A stretch of DNA of 64,000 nt, taken from contig NC_134463.1 in the NCBI RefSeq assembly GCF_047948215.1, forward strand, positions 59,517,701 to 59,581,700, given 5' to 3'. Origin of the DNA: Lycorma delicatula. Its lineage: Eukaryota; Arthropoda; Insecta; Hemiptera; Fulgoridae. Shown here in pieces: positions 44,543 to 56,300 of this stretch (the stretch's first letter is position 1; the number at the start of each line of letters is the position of its first letter). Made by a program: the position numbers and the translations under genes. Under the pieces are notes generated by a model that was given only the letters and a program-made list of their open reading frames with translations, ran no database searches and was not told the origin of the DNA.

Positions 44543-45560
44543 ATGTTTGTTTACGTCTCACATGGCAACAATAGACTAAAAATATTATTTAATATCAGCA
44601 ATAACAATGGACAAACTAACAGAACTGACGAGAGCATGAACGTGGCCCAACCAAAAGACAGAAAAACACCAATATTCGACAATAACGAACAAATACAGAA
44701 CAACGATTTACAATGCACTGAGACGATACATGACACTGAAGAAGAATGAGATTACATCAACACAACACCAAATAAAAGAAGTCATAGCCAACACACACTT
44801 ACATTTATTTACTCCGGATCTGGGTTCCAATTTTCTACTAATGGTGGGCGAGAGTGGGAGAGTTATATACTTGGCATTGACGAATACGTTAAGCCAGATT
44901 ATACGAAAGACGATCTGATCCAGTATATCCACGATTTGGAGCAAAACTATCAGCTCGAAAAACGTGGGTACAACTGGGCCACAAACAAGCGGAGGTGGAA
45001 TGTTACCAGACGAGAACGGAGGAGGATGCAGTGACGGTGATCTGCAAATCAAGAATGGAAGTGGTAGTGACACTACAGATGGACAATGCACTTCCGCCAT
45101 GGAGATTTATGTTCAAAGTGATAACATACGCTGAGTCCATCACTGTCGTATTGTCTGTCCTTGTTCGTTTATGTTTAATTTTAGTCTCTTTGCCAGTAAT
45201 GTTTTTTGTCTTTTGCTTAGTTCCCTTTTCTGTCCATACGTTATGATGGACAGAAATAACCCAGCCCCATTGCCAGAACATCAGGCACAGAAGCAGAAAA
45301 GGGAACTAAGCAAAAGACAAAAAACATTACTGGGAAAGAGACTAAAATTAAATATAAAAAAACAAGGACAGACAATACGACTGTGATGGACTCAGCAGAC
45401 GACCACGAACTGAACGAGATGATGACACTGAAAGAGAAGGAGTTGGAGGAGATGATAAACTCTGTGGATACATGTTCATCATCCACCATTGAAATCAGGC
45501 AGGAGACTGCAGGAAGACCTCAAGTCTGAGTTCAAAAGAACTCCAGTTTGCACTATTCAA
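44543..45560 (+). pseudogene. Candidate endogenous densovirus-like (parvovirus) fragments around a palindrome
   Basis: GC content rises sharply here. Left of a 103-base inverted repeat, one frame runs from 44543 to a TGA at 45035 with only one internal stop (TGA at 44747). It carries acidic and basic helical blocks such as YTKDDLIQYIHDLEQ and, near 44560, SHGNNRLKILF. A glycine/aspartate-rich frame (near 45000-45130) ends in a TGA where the inverted repeat starts. Right of it, a frame opens at an ATG at 45386 inside the repeat, runs through an acidic helix, shifts frame near 45520, and reads ELQFALFNHGDRSHI. The last is suggestive of the HUH nickase motif in the NS1 N-terminus of insect densoviruses. 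Both this and the palindrome, which parvovirus ends possess, point to an old viral insertion. Capsid and helicase sequence are absent. The identification is tentative; an unrecognised transposon is the alternative. Confidence 0.35.
45130..45396. repeat. 103-bp inverted repeat (98/103 identical) around a 61-base centre
   Basis: The left arm 45130-45232 is the reverse complement of the right arm 45294-45396 with five mismatches. The centre starts with a smaller inverted pair, CTGTCCAT and ATGGACAG (45230-45252). The arms include AAGCAAAAGACAAAAAACAT. Arm identity is far above the surrounding decay, so the fold-back is young or was homogenised. Confidence 0.95.
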
Positions 45561-45839
45561 CCACGGAGACCGCAGCCACATATAAACATATGTTTACTAG
45601 TAACTTTACAGTGTTGTCACTTTGGCTGCCAAAAAAATTAGTCTCTACATTATTTACTGTACATTACAATAAATGCTTAGAAATCATTTTAATACTCCTC
45701 ATAATGATCCACTGCTTTCTGCCCACAAAGTAAAAAGATTAAAATTTTGTATCCTACCTGGTCAGCATGACAGAAAGCATTATTTCTGATCGCATTGTAA
45801 GGATCTGACTTCAGTTATTGGGTGTGATAATGGTTAATC

Positions 45840-46330
45840 CAGCTTTCTAAACCATCTTTTGATGAGCGATGAGGCTCATCTCCACTTTTTGGGCTCCATC
45901 AGTAAGCAAAGCTTTCCCTACAGGTCAAGTTTAAATTCTCAAAGGTTACGCTCCACAGTGTCAAAGTAACAGTCTGTTGTGCTATTTTATCATTTGGAGT
46001 TATAGGGCCGTATTTCTTTGAAGAAGACATTTGGTGTGCAGTTACAACAAATTCACAATGTTATGTTAATGTGTTGAAAAACTTCCTTTGAACTGAAATT
46101 AACTCATCATCCTGTTAAAACATATTATTTCAACAAGATTGTGCAACTTGTTGCACTTCAAGGGTTTCTGTGAAATTTGTAGTATTATCGTTTCATAATC
46201 ATCTCATTTTGAAGAAAAGATACATTCTGCGACCAGCAAGATCACCAAATCTGTCATGATTTTTTTCCTTAGGGTACTTGAAATTTTATGTTTTCCAAAC
46301 ATTACCACCATGCAACCCTCCACGACCATA
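45840..46330 (+). pseudogene. DDE transposase remnant, copy T4
   Basis: Broken + frames follow the catalytic half of the T family: MSDEAHLHFLGSISKQSF (first Asp), NSQRLRSTVSK, GPYFFEEDIWCAVTT, YVNVLKNFL, FQQDCATCCTSRVSVKF (second Asp), LRPARSPNLS and SLGYLKFYVFQTLPP. The third Asp block is damaged. At least six frame breaks. Confidence 0.75.
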
Positions 46331-47292
46331 CAAAGTGAATGATAAAAAGGACAGATGGCTCATATGCAAAATCTGCGACCATGTGTGCAAGGCTGCTGGA
46401 TTGTGTAAAAAAAAGCTTCTTGTGAATCTTACTAATTAGTAAGACAAATATTAGTACTGCGTACTCAATCCTGGAAGTTTTTAAGTTTATGTCATTTCAA
46501 GACATGATTTAATTGAATTATATTTGAGAAACTCTAAACATACAAGATAACCTAATATCTTCCAACACTTGGAATAAATTTTCCAATTTTTTATACATTA
46601 ATATTTTATCTGTTTATTTTATATTATCCTCAATTTAAGCTTACAATCAATAAAAAGAGCTAACTAGTATTAAAAAGTGGTCTTTCTGTTTAAAACTGAT
46701 ACTTCTAATTAATGATCATTTATTGGCTCTTTAATTACCAAAGTACAAGATAACAAGGACAACTAGATCCAATTAAAAGTTGCTCTTTCCTTAACAGATT
46801 TGTAAGTAGGATCTTGCTGACACTTCTTTTCCAGAAAAAAAGATTCTACTTCAGAAAGCAATGATTAATCAAAAATCACTATCCCAGTAAAACAATATAA
46901 AAAAATCTGATGTGGACACCTCATAACTTTCTTGTATGCCTATTAAATTACATATAAACATTTTTAAACTTAATTTAAACTTATTTCATTTGAAAAAAGT
47001 ACCTTCAATTCTTTAATAAAGTGGACAGTTACACAATTGCTAAAATATTAGTTTTTATTAACATAACATCAAATATTAGGCTAGAATAAAAGTCCCTTTA
47101 TTAATCTTTAAATAAATTGTTTTTTAAATTATTATGATGTTACCAAATTTTATAGCGATATTTATTATCAAGTAGACTGAAACAAATGCATAAATACAAA
47201 AAAATTATTTAAAAAAAAATATATATACAATCTTTTGAAAATTTTACTAAGAAAATACAAAAATAATACGATTCTAAATTATAATTTTCAAT

Positions 47293-47340
47293 TAATATTA
47301 AAATAATCAGATGTTATTACATCTGATTATTTTAATATTA
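47293..47340. repeat. Perfect 22-bp hairpin with 4-base loop
   Basis: TAATATTAAAATAATCAGAT plus GT, loop TATT, then the exact complement. Inside repeat family A copy 2. Confidence 0.95.
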
Positions 47341-47664
47341 CGATACTGACATTAATCTGACTAACCATGTATATTTACATGGTTATTACCAACATAACAT
47401 TCAATTATGCTAAATGTTGACTGCAATCAAAAAGGGAGGGGCACAACTAGATGTAACGACAGTCCTATATACAAAATAATACAAATTTCAATACAATACA
47501 AATTTTCAATATTCTGTGTCTAATCGTTTTTGAGTGTGTAAAAGGTAAAACAAGATCGGCTTTGTAAATAAAATTATTCTAATATACTAAGATCATGCTT
47601 AATGTTTAAATTTCCTTAGCATTTTATATTAGTTTATATATTAATTTTGTTTCATGTCACTCAA

Positions 47665-47735
47665 GTAGAGATGTGGTGTAATTGAGAATGTGTTGGGTCC
47701 ATAACCCACACATCAGTTTGAATCCGACTCATATA
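47665..47735 (+). repeat. tRNA-Met-like sequence (SINE head or tRNA pseudogene)
   Basis: A-box-like GTGGTGTAATTGAGA, an anticodon arm TTGGGTCCATAACCCA with CAT in the anticodon position, and a B-box-like AGTTTGAATCCGAC are in tRNA order and spacing. The D arm and acceptor stem do not pair well. It is embedded in repeat family A, so it is probably the head of a SINE-like unit and not a working tRNA gene. Confidence 0.5.
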
Positions 47736-48470
47736 AATATTTTTTTTTTTAACTTTCTTTTATTTTAATTTAAATATATTGATTTATTAATTAACCTCTG
47801 ACAGTAAAAATTTTTGAATTAAAATGAAAAGTTCATAAAATTTTATTTCACTAAAAAATTCAGATTTTTTTGTATTATTGAATTATTATTTATTGTTAAA
47901 CACTTTTTTACAATCACAGGTTAATAAATCAATATATTTAAGTTAAAAAAAAGTTAAGAAAAAATATATGTATATGAAGTCAGATTTGAACCGATGTGCC
48001 TTTCCCTTGTAAGTTCCATTATTTCATTAATTAAAATATTTAATTTGGCTATAACTATGGAACGAATGAAAATAAGTACCACTTATGATATATCGTTGAA
48101 AAAGCTCTCAACAAGGGCTTATTACTGCAGTTAAGAAATAGTCCAAAATTCAAATGTTTCAAAATTGATACCCCCGCTTTATTTTGAGGTCTCACTGTAT
48201 ACTCATTTTTGGCCCAGTCAGTTACAATCAAAAGGAGGGGAGGTGCACAACTAGCTGTTACAACAGTCCTAAATAAAAGATTTCAACATTCTATGGCTAA
48301 TTGCTTTTGAGTTATGCGATACATATGTAAGTACGTACAGACATCACGCTTAAATGAGTCAAAATGGATTCAGGTATGGTCAAAATGGATATTTCCATTC
48401 AAATCTGAAAACCGAAATTTTTCTCGCGATTACAATACTTCCTTTACTTTGTACAAGAAAATAAAAAACA

Positions 48471-49782
48471 AAGCAAATACAGATTTGAGTTTTATTTTTT
48501 AATTTTATAAAAAAAAAATGTATTACACAGACAATTACAATATTATACACTATACACATAACTGTTTCCAAACAACAAAAAAAAAACTAAACATAAGCTA
48601 ATGAATTAAACTTTACATTATAATATCTTGAAACATTAAAATAATCACCTAACTACTAAAAAAGTAAACGTACAAATGAACAACGTACAAATAACTTATT
48701 TTATTTTATTAATAGCAGCCTGTGTTAATTTTGTGCATTTTTTCATTAGATTCCATCAGCAATAGAAAAATAAACAGATAAACAAAAATAGAAAATAGTG
48801 AAAATGTATTTATAATCTTTGAATTAATTATAACAGTACATTTTTTTCTTTCAGATTTCCTGTTTCACTTTATTCATGTAAGTCTTACAAACATGTCCTA
48901 ATTGCATGATTAAAATAAATTTAATAATAATAATAATACAATAAAGTAATAGATTTCATAATTATATCAGATTATTAAAAAAAATTACACATCTAAATAT
49001 GAATAGAAGATTATAAATCAGTCAGTAAAATATACATTTTGGTAGCAAGCCACAACATCAACTCTTTCACTGTAGGTGTTTCAGATATTTTTTTTAAACC
49101 CATCAAAAAATTATTTAATATGAAATATTAACGTGATAATATTTTTATCCTGCGAAAACCTCATGATAAAAGTATTACAATATATAAATTAGTAACATAG
49201 CAGCCATTAGTATCCGGTTTTTTTAAAAATATTTTTTCTAATAAGTAATAGCAAACAAATGAAACAACTTAGGTAAGAAATAGTAGAAGAATATGATAAT
49301 TTTGGTTTATGACTAATTTATTATTTATAAAGAAAAATGGGTGTTATAAAAAAAAAATTAGTTAGTAATTATATAAACTAAAACTTTATACAATTAGAAA
49401 ATAGGATATACATTTTTCATAGAATAACTTAGTAAAAACCAATAATTTTCAAAAATATTAGAATGCAACCAAGTTACTCCAATTTAATAATAATAATAAT
49501 AAGCATACTATACGATAAAATTTATGAGCTACATACAAGATAATTCATAAAATATGTCACACTGATGGCTCTAAAGGACCAAATGAATTTGTAAAGGACC
49601 AAAACAAGTTAATAGACAGAGAGAGAGTGAGAGGGAGACAATTAACACTGACTCCCAAACCTGGGTATATGCCTGTAATTAACATTGTATTACTAAACCC
49701 AAGCTTAACTATGGTAATCTTAATTAACTGTTGGCTTTAAAGTCTTATTTGTTGATAAATTACAACTCAAATTGATTTGAAT

Positions 49783-49813
<31 letters not shown>

Positions 49814-50756
49814 AAAAAATGTGCTGCTCTGTTTTATGTTGGTTTTATAAATAGTAAAAACAAAAATAAAATAATTTATTTTTTTATTTAAAAAAAAGAT
49901 GTTAAAGACACTCCTTTATTTATCACTGTGCATTACATATTAAGAGTTTTCATATATTGTTTGGTAATGCATGCTGATATTTTTAACTAGTCAGTTTGTC
50001 TAACAATAGTAACTAATTTTGTTTTGGAAAAATATGTTTACTAATCAAAAACATTTACTCTATATATAAATAAGTTGTAAACTGTATCATGTAGACCGGT
50101 TTAAAAAACTTGATTTCATTCTATTCAGTGTCCCTTTGGAAGAAGAATATATTGAATTTGAATATAAATTTGTAATACTGTTGGAAGAAAAGTCAAATAT
50201 TATGTACAATGAGTGACATAAAAGGAACAGAAGTTACATACAAACCAACTACAAACAATAATGAATGTGACATAGTTTATGAATATCCCTGAATTGTTAA
50301 AAATAAACAACTTGTTGAACATAAAGATTTGATATATATAAAATTCTGGAATATGTAATTTTTCAAAAAATAATTCTAAATCATTGAGCTGGTGTTTATG
50401 CACTAATATTACAGTAAACTATGTCCCATTACAGTACTTCAAAATAAAATCTACCCAGTTATTTAATGTTAGCTACTTTATGTTAAGCTTTACTAAGTAT
50501 ATGTAATGGTCCCAGTTCAAACCAAAAATTAATAATTAGAGATCCATTGCAGCATTTAAGTATTTTAATCTTAATTGTAATTAAGTTTTAGATAAATACT
50601 AACATCTGTACTAAAAATATTATTTTGGAGGTAACAATAAAATTAATATGCCTACACATAGAAAAAACCTGATAAACAGCATAATACTTTATAAATACAA
50701 AAATACAAGGTATAGACAAACAAAAATAAAATAGCAGCACAATTTTTGCATTAATA
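48471..50756. other. No gene recognised; downstream region of the DNAJC9-like gene
   Basis: AT-rich. Includes a (TA)n run at 49783-49808 and short AAT runs. The part next to 50757 should hold the 3' untranslated region of the minus-strand gene, but no convincing poly(A) signal was picked. Confidence 0.4.
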
Positions 50757-51029
50757 TTAAGTTTGTTTTCTTCCTTTGCGATCGGTAGATGTTCGAGCTG
50801 TGTTTTTCTTTCCTTCTTTTTGTTTAGGAGAAGCATATTTTGCACCAAGGTGATCAAAAAATGAGTTCATGGAAGCTTCTCTGTTCTTTTTACGCTCCAT
50901 TAAAGCCTTTTCCAAACCACCACTAAGTTCATCTTCCATAGAATTATCATCATATCTTGCTTTCTTTTTTTTTCTTTGCCTTTCCAATTCTGCTTCAAGT
51001 CTAGCTGCTTGTTGAGCTTCTTTTTCCCA
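50757..51029 (-). CDS. DNAJC9: DNAJC9-like last exon
   Basis: Codes for 90 residues from WEKEAQQAARLEAELERQ to GRKQT and a stop at 50757-50759. The block MNSFFDHLGAKYASPK corresponds to the conserved end of DNAJC9 (family form DNFLAQxEAKYCKP), and the lysine-rich tail is typical. Opens in phase 0. Confidence 0.85.
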   Translation of the reverse strand, partial: WEKEAQQAARLEAELERQRKKKKARYDDNSMEDELSGGLEKALMERKKNREASMNSFFDHLGAKYASPKQKEGKKNTARTSTDRKGRKQT

Positions 51030-53212
51030 CTTAAATTAAACAAAAATAAAAGTTAAAAGTTAGTAACAGAGAAAAACTGTCCTTTTCAATGAAATAAGAA
51101 TTAAATTCCTCCTTCCTTCAAACAGTAAATCAACTAAGTTTTCATTTTTTTCATTGCTAATACTTAAAACATGTATGTTAAAAAAAATTTACGATATAAT
51201 AGGTACTAACTGTACATAATTAATCATATGATCTATTAAATATTAAAACATTATCTTTATTGGCAGTTAGTTTGCCAATACTTTCTAATGTTACTGATCT
51301 GTTTATGAGGTTTTGTTGAGTTCATTAATATAATCAGCTGCAGTTTTAACAATCATTCGCTTATAGTTTCATCATGTTTTAATATTGTAATTAATAATAT
51401 GAGATTATGAGATCCTCTTTCAGTACAGGAAGGAGTACTTAGCATTTCTCCAATAAAGAGCAATCTTTCCAAACAGTTACAAATATAAGAATAAACAAGA
51501 TATGAAGTTGTACGTTTTGGAAGTACACTTCAATATTATGTCAGGATATAAGGATGTTGTTTAACTAGCTAAAAGTTACATAGATCCCTTTCAAAACAAT
51601 TATACATTTTATACACAACTGTACTGAGTAATTCATATCAATAGAATTCTGTTAATAGGCACTTAAGTATATACAAGCAGTCAATAATCAATGGGAATAT
51701 GTATTTACGTGACGTTTGTTGCAATAGTAAATACAAAGACAATGTTAAGAAAATTGGTGTGGAAGGGCTTGTTACAGAAATGGATAAGTCTACTTATGTA
51801 CAGCAAAAATCATGAAAGAATGTTACTACCAAGGCAATTACAATATGATTATACATTTAAAGAAAAAACTAAATGTGTATAGTATAAGTTCCAGATAGAT
51901 AAGTGCACAAATTTAATGTTTTTAAAAATAGGATTGATCCAGATCAATTTTGAGCTTGAAGCTGTAGGATTTGTTTCCACATAGTTTGTGGATAACAGGG
52001 TCATCTTAATTAACTGCTTGTCTGGAGCTGCTCATATGCAACATATAATAATGTAGTGAAGCACACTGTTTACAAAACAATCTGTTCTACAGTGGAATTT
52101 CGATTTGCTGAGGTAGAATAAAATTGTGAGTAAAAGATTATAATACAATGTTATGTAACTGTTGTAGTATAGAACAATATTATAATTATACAAAATTGAA
52201 GTAATAACGTTTCTGCTGTAAGATACATGTTTCTGGACCAATAACTTTAAAATCTCCCACATAATAAAACAACAACATTTTCATTCTGCAAAATCAGAAT
52301 GAATTTCCAGAATTTGAAAATGGGTTGTCAAATCCTTGTTTGAAATAAATTTGATTTTAGTAACCAATCTTAGAAAATTAAAAATTCTAACAGTAGTAAT
52401 TATTCCCAACTAGGCATTAGAAGTCTTTTATGCATTTAGAAGGTATAAATGCTTCAGCCTTTAAACAACTTTTTAAAATAATTAAACAATTTAAACTTAA
52501 AACACTTTGTTTCAAAGACTTTAAGTGTTTAAAACAATTTAAGAGTTTTAAGCAACTGTTTTAAGTTTTTTTTTACAAAATTTATCATTTGTCATTGATG
52601 TAATAATAAAATAAAAAGCTCATAATAATCTACATACCATGACACAATTTTACTTAAACAATTACTCAATTACAATTATTCTTCATTTTTTGTGATTCTC
52701 AAAAATTGACTGATAGTATTGATCTGAACAATATAACTTGAAATTGAAATGTATTTTATTACTTCCTTTGTGTTTATCCTTATTATATTTTATTGTCTAC
52801 AGCAAGGGAAAAAATGCCTGTAATATTTAAGATGATAAATAGCACTTATGTGATTAAAAACACTTATGTAAAAAGAGTGAAGTTTATGCAAATGAAACTT
52901 TAAAAGAATCAAGGTTTAGAGACTAAAGATATCCTAGATTAGTCAACTGATATAGAAAGAATAAAAAAAAAAGAAAAAATAATTTTATTTAAATATATAC
53001 TTTACGCTTCCTTCGTTCACGTTTCTGTGGTGTCTCATTTACAAATGCATCATATTCTGGTACTTCCCCTCTATCAATAAGACCTTGTATCAGTTTACGC
53101 AAACGAGGTTCTTCATTAGTGTGTGTAAAAGGAACAGCCTCTAATATATAGTTCATATCACCTTTGCGATCCATATAAGCTCTTTTAAGATCAGCAAGCT
53201 CTTCATCAGATT
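50757..53212 (-). CDS. DNAJC9: DNAJC9-like co-chaperone, C-terminal exons (partial)
   Basis: Two exons on minus: 53001-53212 (acceptor TTATTTACAG, donor GTATAT) and 50757-51029 (acceptor TTTAATTTAAG), joined in phase 0. Together about 160 residues: SDEELADLKRAYMDRKGDMN, RLRKLIQGLIDRGEVPEYDA, then a charged helix rich in E, R and K, ALMERKKNREASMNSFFDHL, GAKYASPK and a basic tail. This is the order of the DNAJC9 C-terminal half. In DNAJC9 the J domain stimulates HSP70 and the C-terminal part binds histones H3-H4. The J-domain exon (HPD motif) lies upstream of 53212 on minus and was not found in the window, so it is beyond 64 kb, or lost. The exon at 53001 has a decayed inverted copy at 60675-60836. 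Confidence 0.85.
53001..53212 (-). CDS. DNAJC9: DNAJC9-like penultimate exon
   Basis: Begins with two bases of a split codon, then SDEELADLKRAYMDRKGDMN, ILEAVPFTHTNEEPRLRKL, IDRGEVPEYDAFVNETPQK and RERRKRK. The GDMNxIxExV and EEPRxRxxIQ blocks are characteristic of DNAJC9. The sequence is intact and shows no stop, unlike its inverted copy. Confidence 0.88.
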
Positions 53213-53526
53213 CTGTAAATAAGTTGAAAAAGGTAGAATAAAAACAAATGCATTTTTATTTAATAAAATAGTTTTCAATCATGAAAAATGTAACTAAAAC
53301 TGTAGACAAATAAGATAAATGCTTGACTATTAACTGTTAGCTTTACAAACCATAAATTCTTTTATTGCTTAAGTTTTAAACCTAATTTGCATAATTTTTC
53401 TATTGCTGTTTTCACATATGATTTATAATTTCAGAAGTCGTAATATCATGTTTGCTAGTTTTGGTTAAAATAGAAAAAATTATATCCATAAAGAGCAAAT
53501 ACACAACAGCTAAGTATGCTGTTAAC

Positions 53527-53770
53527 ATGTAAAGACAGTCTAAGAAGTAATGAGACAACAGTTTATTTTGAATCTACATTTACGTGTTCCTTTTCAAACA
53601 TTGCTTCTAGAACTTTGTCGACTTTTCAAACACGAAATCAAGGCCTTCTTTTGTGTATTTTGCCTCCATGGCTTTTGCAACATCTAGATTTGTCTAACAT
53701 TTTTGCCCTTTCAGGCCCTTAACAGCCAGAAGTCAAACAGAGCTAGATCTGGACTGTTTGTTGGTGAGGA
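53527..53770 (-). pseudogene. Old mariner-like 3' end shared by both duplication arms
   Basis: AGTAATGAGACAACAG followed by degenerate sequence. On minus, a SDFWL-like block near 53750 would be the third catalytic site of a mariner. Its partner in arm B runs 57330-57532 and 60246-60311, where the end reads ACAAGGGTGTCCTGAACAGT. It predates the duplication because both arms have it. Confidence 0.45.
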
Positions 53771-54419
53771 ACTATTTTAATTTATGGAACAAGAGGAGTA
53801 CACTGGAAATACATATTCATGAATAACAATGAGTAGTACATTACCTTGCACACCAAGTTATTTTTCTATTCACCAGTTTAAGAGTTAATAAAATACAGAA
53901 TAATCATTTACCAGTATCAAATTTTTACAATATACATCAATTATTATAAATAATATATTCAGTCAAGCTAATAAAAAAACAGGAAATTCTACATCTACAT
54001 GTAGCTCATTTTTTGCAAGAGAAATTTAAGCCAGAATTAATCCAAATCTTTTACCACTTTGGGAAAATAAAAATGATTAAATAAATCACAAATTCAACAT
54101 TTCAAACAAAAAAATGGATAATATCCCATAAATTTAGATGATGCTCTTTTAAACTGGGCAGAGTTGAAGATAGAGTAGCATATATCAAACAGAATTATAA
54201 ATTCCACACTGATACTACACTAAGTGAGGTTATGGAAATGATTAAAATGGAAAAGAATATAATGGTATCTAATACCGACAGTTCTTGTAAATGCCTCTAG
54301 CAGTGATCTTATGACAAAAGATGTATTTAAAAATTGCTCATTAGATCTTCCTTTTAATTTAGATGGGTTAAAAGCTTATTGCTTGGGTAAAAAAGTGTCA
54401 ATTTGATTAAATTCTTTTA

Positions 54420-56300
54420 TCAGAATATTGGAGGTGTAAGAAGTCCTAATTGAACTGAAGCCAAAATTGAAAACATTAAAAACTGTGAATTAGTTTAGAT
54501 TCTGACAATATTATTAGGTGTGACTGTTCAATTTTTACAATTCGGAAGAAGAGTGGGGAAGCTGTATTGCTAGCTTTGAAAAAAAAACATAGTAATATTG
54601 TACTTGTTGACAATTTATTTTACTGTGTTTTAGGCAACATCACATTTAATGATAGTAGTAATATTATTGTAGGAGTTGCATATATTCCAGCTGGTTCTTC
54701 TTCCAACTGTAATGATGAGTTTATAAATTCTATTTCTAATTCACTTAACCACAAACATTAACAGTGCAGTCACAGTTATATTATTATTATTATTAGGTGA
54801 CTTTAATGTCCCAGGTTTTGTACAGGAAAACTTAGAAAATGTTTCTTAAGCTAAAGGTTATCCAAATTTAAATGTTCAAAATGTTTCAACTTACCTTATA
54901 CATTTTTGTACAAATTGTAATTTTTTACATTAAATAATCTGTTGCGGTACTAAGTGGTATATTGCTTATGTCAACATTTTTGATTGTGATATATATCATC
55001 ATTTATTTACCTTTATATAATATTATGTATGATTTTACATTCTAATCTTATATCTGATAGATACATAAAAGGTGGAGCAAAAGACGCATGTTTTTTAAAC
55101 TAAAAAATTTTTATGTTGAACGTCGAGGCAGTTCCAAATTGAAATATCATACTTGGATGCGTTGAGGCATTTAAAAGCACTGGATTTGTGATGAATACTA
55201 TACACTATAAAATAAAAATTGTCTTATAAATGTTTTTTTCATAGAAGGGGTGTACTTACCTCCTGATCGTCCCTCGAACATGTTTTTTTGAAGGGTAAAT
55301 CTACCCAAATGAACTTGTGTATATGTAATGAACTAAATAATGGTTTTATATCTTGATGCAATTTATATTTTTTTAGTTGTACGCAAGATGTAGTTAATAT
55401 CATATTTCTTATTAGAAAACTTGCTGCTTGTGGTTTTAATGGTAAATTAATCTTGTTTACATTCATTTCTATGTTAAAATTGATAATTGATATGTTAAAT
55501 TGTATGTTAAAATTGATAATTTAATCAAGTCTATGTTACATCTGAAGCAGGGCAAGTAATGTATTTGGGGGCTCCAATTTTCTTAGTATTTAATTATACA
55601 TTATTCATATTTTTTTTATAATTTGAAGATGATAAGAAATTTTGTAAACCTATTTATTACAAACCTAGTTGATATTCAATTACTTCAAATCAACTTCTGA
55701 ACTCAGTGCAAAAATGGTGTGACTTAAATGATATTTCTTGAAATTTAAAAATAAAGTTTTCATTTCAATTTGGGTGATTTGTGAATGCTAATTATAAATT
55801 GGCGATCACAACTATCACATGGTGGATGTCTTCCCCTATAGGGTCAGGATGTTTAATACTGCAATATAAAAGGTATCTTCTATTAAATTTAGATGTATAT
55901 TTTGACAGTATGTCATCCTTCAGTCAACACACTGGTTTTACTATATCTTAAGTCACCAAAAATGATAAATTTGATTAAGATTCTCTACACATTTTAGAAA
56001 TATTAACTCTTACAGAATTTTGTATTATGCTTTTATTTATCTGATAGAATCTTTCTTAGATATGCTGCCTATAAAATTGATGGTTGTATGCATTTTACCC
56101 ATCCAATTTATTAAAAATACAAAGTATTAAATCATCTCTGATGAGAATAGATTTAATATTTCACTATAAAATTTTAAAGAGTTATTTTGTCTGTCTTTAT
56201 TACAACTTTTTTATATTTATGTACCAACTAGATAGCTTAGGCATAATTTTCAAGATTTTTATCTTTTAATAGATTCATAGATCACCTTTTTCTGGGCTAT
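54420..56300 (+). pseudogene. Non-LTR retrotransposon remnant (endonuclease and RT tail)
   Basis: On +, FYQNIGGVRSPN at 54420 opens an AP-endonuclease domain in broken frames: LLALKKKHSNIVLV, INIIVGVAYIPAG-like and GDFNVPGFV near 54800 (GDFN catalytic block). From 55700, traces of a reverse-transcriptase thumb appear: SVQKWCDLNDIS, NLKIKFSFQF and LDVYFDSMSSFSQHTGF (family LGVxxDxxLxFxxHI). The central RT catalytic region between them is not legible. Clade is Jockey/CR1-like by wording. It occupies the spacer between the two duplication arms. Confidence 0.65.

Larger units (their letters stand above)
46900..48470 (+). repeat. Dispersed repeat family A, copy 2
   Basis: Longer copy of the family at 10138-11075, same orientation. 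An internal segment (GGGGCACAACTA, then CAGTCCTA, then a TCAATATTCTGTG-like word) occurs at 47440-47520 and again at 48230-48300, so this copy has a partial internal duplication. It ends near CCGAAATTTTTCTCGCGATT. No frame of interest. Confidence 0.75.
51180..53850. repeat. Inverted duplication, arm A (contains intact DNAJC9-like exon)
   Basis: The minus strand of this stretch aligns by eye with the plus strand of 57110-63545 over many blocks in order. Among them: TTGGCAAACTAACTGCCAAT with AAAGATAATGTTTTAATATT, CTAATGCCTAGTTGGGAAT, the exon region GAGCTTGCTGATCTTAAAA, TTTAGGTTTAAAACTTAAGC-like, CATACTTAGCTnTTG, AGTAATGAGACAACAG and GGAACAAGAG. It stops about 150 bases short of the last DNAJC9 exon. 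Identity varies with the block, roughly 75-90 percent. Confidence 0.85.

Noticed and set aside
44708..45100. 130-residue open frame on minus opposite the virus-like segment
   Set aside because: It is a shadow of the + strand frames. Its proline/serine/leucine-rich sequence has no recognisable domain.
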